DNA from: JAEUHZ01 sp964552795
GTDB lineage: Bacteria > Planctomycetota > UBA1135 > GCA-002686595
Direction: 5' to 3'
Assembly: GCA_964552795.1 (NCBI GenBank)
Contig: CAZKIO010000024.1
Span: forward strand, 1-64,000
DNA: 64,000 nt
A program made the translations under genes and the position numbers. The notes under the pieces are model-generated. The model made no database searches. It saw nothing but the letters and a program-made list of their open reading frames with translations, and was not told the origin of the DNA. This document shows, one piece after another, positions 28,201 through 34,726 of the stretch (position 1 is the first letter of the stretch; every line of letters starts with the position of its first letter).

Positions 28201-28531
28201 CCTCCAGCCGAAGGTCCGCCGTCTCGGCCGCGAGGTTGCCGAGTTCCTTCGCGCGAATCCGCCGAGTGATGTGGAGAGCGCACGGTTGCATCGCGCGTTG
28301 GATGCCGTCGAAGCTCCGTGGTCGATGCGCGAGGAGAAGCAGCTACGAGCCGCGTGGGAGCGCGAGTTCCCGAGCCGGACCGAGAAGGCGCAGCATCTGA
28401 TCGCTGAGGTCGAGCGCATCGGCGTCGAACCTCACCACGCGCCGGAGCCGCTTCCGCCGGTCGAGGGCGACGACATCCACCTCGTGTGCTGGATGGCGAT
28501 CGAGCAGGCCCCTCTGTCTACTTCAACATGA
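25217..28531 (+). CDS. PLD-like nuclease / SNF2 helicase fusion
   Basis: 1104 residues. The N-terminal domain (about 20-200) is phospholipase-D-like with HAKAFIL and GSSNLTRAGL (one HxK motif), a fold used by nucleases such as DISARM DrmC. The SNF2/DEAD-like ATPase follows: Walker A GVGLGKT (about 282-288), Walker B DEAH (about 363-366), motif III LLSATPVNN, then motif VI QRHGRVDRIGS in the C-terminal RecA lobe after VLVCTDVLAEGMNL. It would translocate on DNA and position the PLD nuclease. With the methylase and the TIGR04141 protein it forms a likely restriction-type defence operon. It overlaps the convergent HEPN-like gene by 14 bp. Confidence 0.85.
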   Translation: MSAADAHGDAPVPAPEFVDNRNGNTLARAITRHVAALRQCGRVPAELSVASAYFNPQGLELIAAEARHIDKISLLLGVEPEPEAIRARRGPFDPTEPEFTRRRVRENLTRLEKGLRHDRDTLPFNADDDRAVRTLLDFLRSGRVEVRRYERHFLHAKAFILRGDDRGVIVGSSNLTRAGLSTNLELNLGHYSEPLVGKVQEWYDELWGEAVPFDLAALYEELFTEYPPYLIYLKVLWHLYHGELAQEEQDNGHIPVTSFQRHGVWRARRILETYGGVLIADGVGLGKTFSAGEIIRAYRERRQRVLLICPASLRDTTWKKFLNDFQLLVECNSYEELANDLQLGGAKRHLQNPLDDYALVVLDEAHNYRNPDAPTRAAVLRRLLAGKRRDVVLLSATPVNNSLWDLYHLLRFFMKQDARLSSKGVLSIRERFEHAMRSDPFNLNPDLLYPIIDATTVKRTRRFIKKHYQNDLIRLPDGRRVPIQFPTPIASSIGYDLDEVLPGFFARLEEVLAPPQGSPLLCMARYQPERFPAGASQVQQDTALVGLLRSALLKRFESSAYAFAQTVTRMVRQHEAFLVGLGMGKVVRKEFMRELSAAEDDDIEELILDSEEADDAAHYDVSALRSAVESDLEILRELAAEASRVKRTSDPKLAALIEELAHIAAQAERDALDAEDARQKRKVLVFSHYEDTIDWIEPRLREAIASDRRLACYRDRIASVSGADSRGGVSRDRAIHGFAPVSTGAIPPHDADAFDVLVCTDVLAEGMNLQQARHIVNYDLPWNPMRLVQRHGRVDRIGSAHREVFLRTFFPDAQLDGLLDLEDRVRRKLAMAAASVGVEDAPIEGGASGDQSFAETREEIEKLHRGDASIFERGGTEGAAQTGEEYRQELRRALESYGDEIELLPWRVGSGMVKGDRPGYVFCAVVADRVYLRFVPSDTEQPIVTEVGTCLRLLECTEETPRVLSEEMALGAYAAWQAARENILDAWTFETDPANLQPKVRRLGREVAEFLRANPPSDVESARLHRALDAVEAPWSMREEKQLRAAWEREFPSRTEKAQHLIAEVERIGVEPHHAPEPLPPVEGDDIHLVCWMAIEQAPLSTST

Positions 28532-28949
28532 GCGCCACGTACTGCTCCGCGCACGCTCGCTTCGTGTTGCGAGCGGATGCAGGAGCCACGATCTCATCGA
28601 ACGTGCTACCTACGACGGCAACGTAACGGTTCCACAGCCACGACGGCCGAAGGATCATCGTGCCGTCCGCGTCGATCAGAGTGAGGTCCTTGGATTCGTG
28701 GTCCACTTCGGTCAGGAAGACGGCTCGTCCACGGAAGCCGTGCATCATCGAGTTCCGAAAGAACGTGTAGAGCACGTCACCGACAGTGTTCATTCTCCTG
28801 GCGTCGGCCCGGTCCTTCGGATCGAACGGCCGTCGCAAGACTCCGAGCCGCTCTTGCACCGAGAGCTTCCGAACGTCGCCGTAGCTGAGCGGATTCCCAG
28901 ACGGGTCCGGCCCGAAGATCACATGGTCGGGGACGTTCGTGGTCGCCAT
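28518..28949 (-). CDS. Small HEPN-like protein (candidate toxin or RNase)
   Basis: 143 residues from ATG 28949 (a GTG four codons upstream is possible). The core YTFFRNSMMHGFRGRAVFLT has R65-N66-x3-H70 followed by Gly, the RNxxxH pattern of HEPN ribonucleases and nucleotidyltransferase partners. A beta-like C-terminal part follows (DLTLIDADGTMIL and SWLWNRYVAVV). No ribosome-binding site is visible and a palindrome copy lies 12 bp upstream of the start. It is convergent with the helicase gene, overlapping its last 14 bp. A role in abortive-infection-type defence is inference; outside the short motif I recognise no family. Confidence 0.5.
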   Translation of the reverse strand: MATTNVPDHVIFGPDPSGNPLSYGDVRKLSVQERLGVLRRPFDPKDRADARRMNTVGDVLYTFFRNSMMHGFRGRAVFLTEVDHESKDLTLIDADGTMILRPSWLWNRYVAVVGSTFDEIVAPASARNTKRACAEQYVALMLK

Positions 28950-28960
28950 CGCGCGACGCA

Positions 28961-28977
28961 CTAGACAACGTGTCTGG
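28961..28977. repeat. 17-bp palindrome, copy 5
   Basis: CTAGACAACGTGTCTGG: arms CTAGACA and TGTCTGG around ACG, that is, the CGT-centred form in reverse orientation. It marks the joint between the defence block and the recombinase block. Confidence 0.7.
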
Positions 28978-29253
28978 CGCAGAAGCCACCGCCGAGGGAG
29001 TGCGCTGCCCCGGAGAGCTTGCGGCTGAGAGCCCGCCGACCCCGGAGCCCGCGCCCGTCACGGCGGCCCTGCCGGAGCCCTTCCTGCGCGCTGGAGCGCC
29101 TTCGGACGGCCCGGAAGGGCTCGGGTGGTCCCCGGCGCGCTCATGGAGGCTCCCAGGCGGTTCGGGAAGATTCTTCCGGGTTCGCGGCCGGACCCGGTTT
29201 CGGGCGGTTCAGTTACGCTTTCGCCGCCGGGGTGGTCGATGGGTGCGCATGGG

Positions 29254-29277
29254 TTACGCTTTTATGTAAAAGCGTAA
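29254..29277. promoter_or_regulatory. AT-rich 24-bp palindrome just before the recombinase
   Basis: Perfect 11-bp arms TTACGCTTTTA and TAAAAGCGTAA around TG, ending 10 bp before ATG 29288. A half copy (TTACGCTTT) lies at 29213-29221. It stands out in GC-rich DNA and is a candidate operator, terminator or recombinase-binding site. Confidence 0.55.
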
Positions 29278-29287
29278 TCCTCCCTGC

Positions 29288-29917
29288 ATGGCCGACCAAC
29301 TCGACGCCTCCCGACCGCGCGAACCCAAGAACAAGGGCAAGACCTACCCGCCGGAGATCCTCTCCGAGGACGAAGTGCGACAGCTCGTGCGCGCGTGCTC
29401 GAACCGCGCGCCGACCGGGATCAGGAACCGTGCGCTGCTCACGCTGCTCTACCGGACGGGGCTGCGGATCTCCGAGGCGTTGGGCCTGTACCCGAAGGAC
29501 CTCGACCCGGCCGAAGGCCGCGTCGTCGTGCGGCACGGCAAGGGCGACAAGGCGCGCGTGGTCGGGCTCGACCACGAATCGTTCGCGGTCATCGAACGCT
29601 GGATGGACCGCCGCACGAAGCTCGGCTTGAACGGACGGCAGCCTGTCTTCTGCACGCTCCGGGGCGAGCCCGTGAAGTCGCCGTACGTGCGCGCGCTGCT
29701 CCCGCGCCTCGCCGACAAGGCGGGCATCGAGAAGCGCGTCCACGCGCACGGCCTTCGGCACACCCACGCCGCCGAACTCGCCCGCGAGGGAACGCCGATG
29801 AACATCATCCGAGCCCAGCTCGGCCACGAGAACCTCTCGACGACGAGCCGCTACCTGGACCACATCGCCCCGCAGGAGCTGATCGACCGGATGCGATCTC
29901 GCAAATGGAAGCCTTGA
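29288..29917 (+). CDS. Minimal tyrosine recombinase (catalytic domain only)
   Basis: 209 residues, about the size of FimB/FimE and much shorter than XerC/D or phage integrases. The N-terminal SAM-like core-binding domain is missing; only about 22 residues precede the catalytic domain. All catalytic residues are present: R60 (TGLRISE), K85 (HGKGDK), H154-x-x-R157 (HAHGLRHTH), H180 (LGHENLSTTS) and nucleophile Y189 (RYLDH). Nine nt after the stop codon lies a 17-bp palindrome (29926-29942). The gene's 3' end and that palindrome are duplicated at 31.6-31.7 kb. It is the best candidate for the enzyme that moves the palindrome-flanked blocks. Confidence 0.85.
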   Translation: MADQLDASRPREPKNKGKTYPPEILSEDEVRQLVRACSNRAPTGIRNRALLTLLYRTGLRISEALGLYPKDLDPAEGRVVVRHGKGDKARVVGLDHESFAVIERWMDRRTKLGLNGRQPVFCTLRGEPVKSPYVRALLPRLADKAGIEKRVHAHGLRHTHAAELAREGTPMNIIRAQLGHENLSTTSRYLDHIAPQELIDRMRSRKWKP

Positions 29918-29925
29918 CCCCGCCG

Positions 29926-29942
29926 CTAGACACGTTGTCTGC
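29926..29942. repeat. 17-bp palindrome, copy 6, next to the recombinase
   Basis: CTAGACACGTTGTCTGC, 9 nt after the recombinase stop. Identical to the copies at 21278 and 31696. Its position is like attP/attI beside an integrase gene. Confidence 0.75.
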
Positions 29943-30136
29943 TACCCGCGCGGGCCGCCGATGGCGACCGGCCCAGCGACGGCGCACGCGGACTGGATCG
30001 ACCGCGACCCAGGCGATCACACCCGCCGACGTGAACGTCGCCGGGTCGAGGCTGACGGCGAGTTCGCCCCGCCGCTGTCGAGCTGGCTTGGCTCGGAGCG
30101 ATCACCGCCATCACACCGGAAAGAGGACCTGACAAC

Positions 30137-30925
30137 ATGCTCGACTTCCACGAGCAACGCATCTTGGTGCTCGGCAAGACCTACCCGTCGTACTCGCAGA
30201 CTCACGACGAGGTCTCATGCACGGGCGGCCTCGTCGATGGGACCTGGGAGATGGTGCGCCTCCACCCGATCAACTTCCGCGACCTACCCGAGGACAAGCA
30301 GTTCAAGCACTGGCAGTGGATTCGCGCCCGCGTCGCCAAGGACGAACGCGATCCCCGTCCCGAGAGCCTGCGCATCGACGCTGACTCCATCGTGCTCGAA
30401 GAACACGTCGAGAGCCACGAGAAGCGCAGGTCCTACCTCGAAGGCTGCCCAAGCCGGTTCGCATCCGTCGAAGCGCTCAAGGATGCGAACGAGAGCAAGG
30501 GGACATCGCTCGGCATCGTCGAGCCGCAGGAGCTGCGTGGCTGCGAGGTGAAACCACGAGATGAACGCGAACGAACGGAGTGGGAGACGACCGAGCGGCA
30601 GATGACGAGCCAAGGCCGGTTGTTCGGCCCCGGAGTCCGCAAGATCGACTTCCCCGACCAAGTGTTCTACGTGAAGTGGACCTGCAACGACGCTCGTTGC
30701 AGCGGACACGAGATGTCCTTCCACGACTGGAGCCTCCACGAACTCAGTCGAAAGCTCAACCGCGATTCGGACCGCGTGAACAAGGTGCGCGCGAAGATGG
30801 AGCAGATGCTCAACCAGAAGAAGCGCGACCTCTACTTGATGCTCGGCAACTTCCGAGGCCGGACCTACCAGTTCGGCTTGATGGGAGTCCTCTCGGTCCC
30901 CCACACGCAAGCGAGGCTGTTCTGA
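30137..30925 (+). CDS. Unknown protein paired with DUF488, probable zinc site
   Basis: 262 residues with GAGGA at 30123-30127. I do not recognise a named family. The N-terminus LGKTYPSYSQTHDEVSCTGG is followed by WEMVRLHPINFRDLPEDKQF, which reads like a compact alpha/beta domain. The C-terminal part has FYVKWTCNDARCSGHEMSFH, a CX4CX2H cluster that could bind zinc, then a helical region and GNFRGRTYQFGLMGVLSVP. Its stop overlaps the start region of the DUF488 gene, so they are co-translated and probably act together. Confidence 0.65.
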   Translation: MLDFHEQRILVLGKTYPSYSQTHDEVSCTGGLVDGTWEMVRLHPINFRDLPEDKQFKHWQWIRARVAKDERDPRPESLRIDADSIVLEEHVESHEKRRSYLEGCPSRFASVEALKDANESKGTSLGIVEPQELRGCEVKPRDERERTEWETTERQMTSQGRLFGPGVRKIDFPDQVFYVKWTCNDARCSGHEMSFHDWSLHELSRKLNRDSDRVNKVRAKMEQMLNQKKRDLYLMLGNFRGRTYQFGLMGVLSVPHTQARLF

Positions 30926-31557
30926 GCACGTCACCGAGCACGCGAGCCAAGCCCTCAAAGGGCCGGACGGTCTGCTACAGCGTCGGCTACCAGGGCCGAC
31001 GTGTCGCGGACCTCTGTCGGACACTTGCCGACGAGCGCGTAGAGGTTCTCCTCGACGTTCGACTTGTGCCGTGGAGCCAGCGCCCCGAGTACAGGAAGCA
31101 GGCGCTCGCGCGCGAACTGAACAAGGTCGGCATCGAGTACGTGCATCTGAGGGAAGCGGGCAATCCCTTTCGACCGAAGAAGGGAGAGCAGAAGTCGCTC
31201 GCGCAATGCGTGCGCGACTACAAGCGGCATCTCAAATCTGCGCCCGCTGTACTCCAGATGGTTGCGGCGGCAACCCGCGATCGTCGCAGCGCCTTCTTGT
31301 GTTTTGAGGCCAAGCACAGCGAGTGCCATCGGTCCGTACTGCTCGCCGCGCTTGGCGCAGCGTTCTCGACGTTCGAGATCAAGACGCTGGAGCCTACGTC
31401 GCACGCCCCCTCGACCGCTCCCGGAGCATCGGCACGGTTCCCGGCGACGATGCGCAAGCGGAACGAAGGCGGTGCGAAGGTTCGCGCCACTCAGGCTTCG
31501 CTGCTCTTCCCGGACGCAGCCGGATCGCGCCCACGCAAGCGGCGCAGTCCCGCATGA
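30922..31557 (+). CDS. DUF488 domain protein
   Basis: About 211 residues. The domain (VCYSVGYQGRRVADLCRTLA, then VEVLLDVRLVPWSQRPEYRK and LREAGNPFRP) and the signature CFEAKHSECHRSVL are clear DUF488. No ATG, GTG or TTG lies between the previous stop and the domain. CTG 30922, overlapping the stop of the preceding gene, is given as the start but is uncertain; a start further inside the upstream gene is possible. The C-terminal about 60 residues are basic and low complexity (PRKRRSPA). DUF488 function is not established; a nuclease or nucleic-acid role has been suggested from its context. Confidence 0.7.
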   Translation: MSTSPSTRAKPSKGRTVCYSVGYQGRRVADLCRTLADERVEVLLDVRLVPWSQRPEYRKQALARELNKVGIEYVHLREAGNPFRPKKGEQKSLAQCVRDYKRHLKSAPAVLQMVAAATRDRRSAFLCFEAKHSECHRSVLLAALGAAFSTFEIKTLEPTSHAPSTAPGASARFPATMRKRNEGGAKVRATQASLLFPDAAGSRPRKRRSPA

Positions 31558-31568
31558 CCCACCGCCGA

Positions 31569-31687
31569 TGAACATCATCCGCGCCCGGCATGGCCACGAG
31601 AACCTCTCGACGACGAGCCACTGCCTCGACCACGTCGCTCCTCAGGAGCTGATCGACCGGATGCGATCCCGGACCTCGAAGCCTTGA
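31569..31687 (+). pseudogene. Duplicated C-terminal end of the minimal recombinase
   Basis: The last 39 codons repeat the end of the recombinase at 29801-29917: MNIIRARHGHENLSTTS and APQELIDRMRSR are shared. The catalytic Tyr is lost (SRYLDH has become SHCLDH). The match begins a few bases before this and continues through the following palindrome to about 31716, roughly 155 bp in all. It is a remnant of another recombinase copy or of a recombination event, not a gene. Confidence 0.85.
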
Positions 31688-31695
31688 CCCCGTCA

Positions 31696-31712
31696 CTAGA
31701 CACGTTGTCTGC
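31696..31712. repeat. 17-bp palindrome, copy 7, after the recombinase remnant
   Basis: CTAGACACGTTGTCTGC, identical to copy 6, at the same 9-nt distance from the stop of the recombinase remnant. Confidence 0.75.
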
Positions 31713-31737
31713 TACCTGAGCGAGACCCAGCAAGCCG

Positions 31738-32043
31738 ATGACACAGCGACAGACCAACTTCCTCGACGCGGGCGTGACCTTCGGGGCCTCGTTCCTCGCG
31801 GACCACGCGGGTCAGCTCATGCAGGACGGCAAGCGAGCGCACGCGCGCACGTTCAACCTGCTCGAAAAGGTCCGCCGCTCTTTCCCCGAGGCCAAGCCCG
31901 ATGCCGATGTCGAGGCCGCTGTGAACGAGAACCGTTCGCTGTTCGACGGCGCGACTCGGGCGGCAGCGCGTCCGACCACCGACTATCAGGAGATTATTTC
32001 CGCATCGCATTCTGCTCGGGATCAGCGCCCGGCAGGTGAATAA
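31738..32043 (+). CDS. Small hypothetical protein
   Basis: 101 residues. Helical and polar: NFLDAGVTFGASFLADHAGQ, then RTFNLLEKVRRSFPEAKPDA. No family recognised. It is the first gene in the short block between two palindrome copies (31696 and 32606), like the single gene of an integron cassette. No strong ribosome-binding site. Confidence 0.45.
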   Translation: MTQRQTNFLDAGVTFGASFLADHAGQLMQDGKRAHARTFNLLEKVRRSFPEAKPDADVEAAVNENRSLFDGATRAAARPTTDYQEIISASHSARDQRPAGE

Positions 32044-32147
32044 GCACGGCACGTAGGTGTACGACTACGTTCAGCCACTTCGCGATCGGACTGGCGTCGG
32101 GCACTTGGCTGGGCGGAAGTCGATCGACCATCAACCTGAACGACAGC

Positions 32148-32441
32148 ATGATCCCGAACGACGTGCCGATCTTTGACGACTCCGAGAGCGCGGTTCTCAA
32201 CCCGAACGGAGACGTGTACTCGATTCTCGAAATGGAAAACGGCGACTACTACCTCGCGCCGCTGGCGGTTCTGGTTTGCAGAGCGCACGTCGGACCTCAG
32301 CCCTCACCCGAGCACGTTCCGCACCACAAGGACGGCGATGTGACGAACAACCGAGCGGACAACTTGGAGTGGCGCAGTCCCGCCGACGGGCGTCGCGGGC
32401 CTCAGCCTTACCGTCTCCTGCGCGCTTTCCGACCTCGCTGA
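32148..32441 (+). CDS. HNH-endonuclease-like fragment
   Basis: 97 residues, probably 5' truncated: the frame is open for about 100 nt further upstream but has no start codon there. VPHHKDGDVTNNRADNLEW matches the HNH core of homing-type endonucleases (His-His, then Asn and the NLEW end). The upstream YYLAPLAVLVCRAHVG fits the helix before the HNH in such proteins. The C-terminal tail (RRGPQPYRLLRAFRPR) is not typical. It may be inactive. Confidence 0.5.
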   Translation: MIPNDVPIFDDSESAVLNPNGDVYSILEMENGDYYLAPLAVLVCRAHVGPQPSPEHVPHHKDGDVTNNRADNLEWRSPADGRRGPQPYRLLRAFRPR

Positions 32442-32605
32442 ACGAGCAACCGAGATCACGTGGATGGGTCCAACCGCCCGTCCCTGACGTTCCTCGCGAT
32501 GCACCCGGCCTCAAACTCTTGGCGCGAACGGCAGCTCGCTCCAAGGGGGCGGCGCTCCGGTCCCCGCGCTCGTGCCAACTTTCACAGGTCGAGCGCGTAT
32601 GAAGC

Positions 32606-32622
32606 CTAGACACGGTGTCTAG
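32606..32622. repeat. 17-bp palindrome, copy 8 (perfect)
   Basis: CTAGACACGGTGTCTAG, identical to copy 2 at 17061. It lies 42 bp upstream of the promoter of the second metal efflux block. Confidence 0.8.
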
Positions 32623-32647
32623 CGCTACGTCTCCAGGCTGCCAGGGG

Positions 32648-32686
32648 CTCAAGTGCTTGCCCCAGGTCTGCCGAAGTCCGTACGAT
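32648..32686 (+). promoter_or_regulatory. Promoter of efflux module 2, shared with module 1
   Basis: CTCAAGTGCTTGCC with -35-like TTGCCC (32657-32662), an 18-nt spacer and -10-like TACGAT (32681-32686), matching 6618-6656 element for element. CAAGTGCTTG is nearly palindromic. The GTG start follows 10 nt after the -10, again suggesting a leaderless mRNA. Confidence 0.55.
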
Positions 32687-32696
32687 CCCCTCCCTC

Positions 32697-33137
32697 GTGA
32701 CGTTGTCCCTGCCCCACCGCCTCACCGCTTGGCTCTGCCTCGCGCTCGTGCTCCTGACCGGGTTGACCCCGGTGCAGGGGTTCGTCGTTTGCATCGAGGA
32801 GGACGGGTGCGTGAGCATCGAGATCAAAGCGGCGGACGCGAGTTGCGGTGGTTGCGAAGGGCACGAAGAAGGCGAGTCCCCTGTTCAGGCCGCAGCTACG
32901 CAGAGCGAGGAGACGGCTTGCCCCTGCATCGACCTCGCGGTGCCGGGATCACCCGAGCAGCAACTGGCGCAATCGCGCTCCGTCGAGATCCAAGTCGGCC
33001 CGTGGATCGCTCCGCCGCCTGAGATCCGAGTTCAGCACGCGACGCCGACGATAACCGCCGGGCGCGGGCCGCCTCCGTGCATCCCACGAGTTGCCGACTC
33101 GTGGGCGCATATTCGCACCGTAGTTCTCCGCGTCTAG
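32697..33137 (+). CDS. Small Cys-rich exported protein, paralogue of 6665-7096
   Basis: 146 residues from GTG 32697. It shares with its paralogue the signal peptide (RLTAWLCLALVLLTGLTPVQ), the C-x5-C pair (VCIEEDGCVSIEI), a CxxC pair (CGGC), CPCIDLAVPG and the ending IRTVVLRV. It differs in a His/Glu-rich loop (GHEEGE) that could add metal ligands. It is the first gene of the island metal-resistance block, followed by the same structured 113-nt spacer. A periplasmic metal-binding or sensing role is inferred. Confidence 0.75.
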   Translation: MTLSLPHRLTAWLCLALVLLTGLTPVQGFVVCIEEDGCVSIEIKAADASCGGCEGHEEGESPVQAAATQSEETACPCIDLAVPGSPEQQLAQSRSVEIQVGPWIAPPPEIRVQHATPTITAGRGPPPCIPRVADSWAHIRTVVLRV

Positions 33138-33250
33138 AGGCGCGCACTCTTCCTGGCTGAGCGTGGCATCGCCACGCGAAGCGGATGGTGTTGCGCCTCG
33201 GCACGTCTGCCGAGGCCCTTGTCAGGCCCCGTGCAACGTGGAGAGCTTCC
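33138..33250 (+). promoter_or_regulatory. Structured 113-nt spacer before efflux operon 2
   Basis: Same length as 7097-7209, with conserved GCGGATGGTGT-GCGCC and the TGGAGA ribosome-binding site (GGAG 33240-33243, 7 nt before TTG 33251). Hairpins: GCGTGGC/GCCACGC before the conserved block and a perfect 8-bp GCCTCGGC/GCCGAGGC after it. Stem sequences differ between the two copies while the pairing is kept, which points to selection on RNA structure. Confidence 0.55.
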
Positions 33251-34726
33251 TTGCGACTTCGTTTCCCTGTTTCCGTTCCGGCTCGAACTCTTGATCCGCG
33301 CCCGCAGCAATCCTGTGCGGCGCTAGGAATCACGGCCCTCGTCGCTTCGTTCGCGCTGGGAGCCTGTCAAGCACCGCCGCGCAGCGAGGTCGCGCCCGAG
33401 ACCGCGATCGAGCAGGCCGCGCAGCTACCGACTCCGTTGGAGTTCCGCGTCGTCGGCCCCGAGGGCGGCCCGCTCGACGAGCCCGATGCCGTCGCCGACG
33501 CGCTCTCGATCCGCGAGGCGGTTCGACGCGCGGTCACCTCGGACCCTGGCCTCCAAGCCGCGCTCGCCCGCGTGCGCGTCGCGCTGGCGCAAGCAGATCA
33601 AGCACGGCTGCTCCCCAACCCCGTCTTGAGCGTGGTCTTTCGCGCCGGTGAGGGCAGCCCTCAGTTCGAGGCGTCATTCGTGCAGGAGTTCGTCCAGGCG
33701 CTCCAGCGCCCGACCCGCGCGAGCGCTGCCGACAACCGGCTCCGAGCCGTCGCGGCAGATGCGGTCGTCACAGCGCTGGACGTGATCAGCGAAGTCCAGG
33801 AACGCTACGTGGATGCGCAGTCATCCGCCGCGCTCCGACCGCTGCTCGAAGAACGACTCGGGCTCGTGGAGCGCCTCGTCACCACGTCGCAGGCCCGGCT
33901 CGACGCAGGCGAGGGAACGCGCAGCGATCTCGTCACCCTGCAAGCGCAGCGCGTGGAACTTCAAGTGTCCATCGACCGCGCGCGACTGGACGAGCGGGCG
34001 AGCCGACTCCGGCTCGCGCGCCTGATCGGGGAACCGTCGGCCGCCGCGACGTGGACGCTCGACCCGTGGACAGCGCCGGAGCTGCGCCGCCAATCGGAGC
34101 GTGACTGGACCGATGCGGCGCTGATCGCGCGTCCCGAGATCCAGGCACTGGCTTGGAGGCTCAAGGCGCTCGGCGACGAAGCCGCGCTGGTTCGACTCCT
34201 ACCGTGGGAGGGTGCAAGCGCCGGACTCGACGCGCAGAGGGGCGGAGGTTGGCAAGCAGGGCCGTCGATCGCTGCGCCGCTGCCAATCTTCGACTCCGGT
34301 GAGGCACGACGAGCGGTCAACACTGCCGAGCAGCTCGAAGCCCGGCATGAGCTGACGCTCGCGAAGCGACTCGTCGTCGAGGACGTTCGAGTTGCCTACC
34401 AGGGATTGTCAGCAAGCACCACGAACCTCGGGCGGATCGAACGCGAGTTGATCCCGCTGCAACGGCAACGGAGACAGCTCGCGGAAGACGCCTACCGCGC
34501 CGGTCAGACGGATGTAACCCCGCTCTTCCTCGCCGAGCAGGACCTGCGCGTCGCGCAGACGCAAGCGATCGAGGTCGAAGCACAGGCCGCGCGCGCCCTC
34601 GTCCGCTTGCAGCGCGCGGTTGGCGGCCCTGGCGTCGCCGAACGACTCGCCGACGCGGGGTCGGCAGCCCCTCCCTCGATGCAGCTCGCTGCCGATCGCG
34701 TCGTCCCCCTACCGAACAAGCCGTGA
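33251..34726 (+). CDS. czcC: CzcC-like outer-membrane efflux factor, lipoprotein
   Basis: 491 residues from TTG 33251, chosen because its GGAG and spacing are conserved with the start of the first operon. A lipobox (ASFALGAC) gives the acylated Cys at about residue 40. Two OEP repeats follow (about 95-290 and 310-480), including AVTSDPGLQAALARVRVALA and AGEGTRSDLVTLQAQRVELQ. It forms the outer-membrane channel for the CzcBA pair that follows; its stop overlaps the next start (GTGA). Confidence 0.88.
   Translation: MRLRFPVSVPARTLDPRPQQSCAALGITALVASFALGACQAPPRSEVAPETAIEQAAQLPTPLEFRVVGPEGGPLDEPDAVADALSIREAVRRAVTSDPGLQAALARVRVALAQADQARLLPNPVLSVVFRAGEGSPQFEASFVQEFVQALQRPTRASAADNRLRAVAADAVVTALDVISEVQERYVDAQSSAALRPLLEERLGLVERLVTTSQARLDAGEGTRSDLVTLQAQRVELQVSIDRARLDERASRLRLARLIGEPSAAATWTLDPWTAPELRRQSERDWTDAALIARPEIQALAWRLKALGDEAALVRLLPWEGASAGLDAQRGGGWQAGPSIAAPLPIFDSGEARRAVNTAEQLEARHELTLAKRLVVEDVRVAYQGLSASTTNLGRIERELIPLQRQRRQLAEDAYRAGQTDVTPLFLAEQDLRVAQTQAIEVEAQAARALVRLQRAVGGPGVAERLADAGSAAPPSMQLAADRVVPLPNKP

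Larger units (their letters stand above)
28950..29287. other. Intergenic region upstream of the minimal recombinase
   Basis: 338 nt without a convincing gene. It holds a palindrome copy (28961-28977), a half copy of the AT-rich element (TTACGCTTT at 29213-29221) and the full AT-rich palindrome (29254-29277). Short Cys-free frames here are not accepted. Confidence 0.5.
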
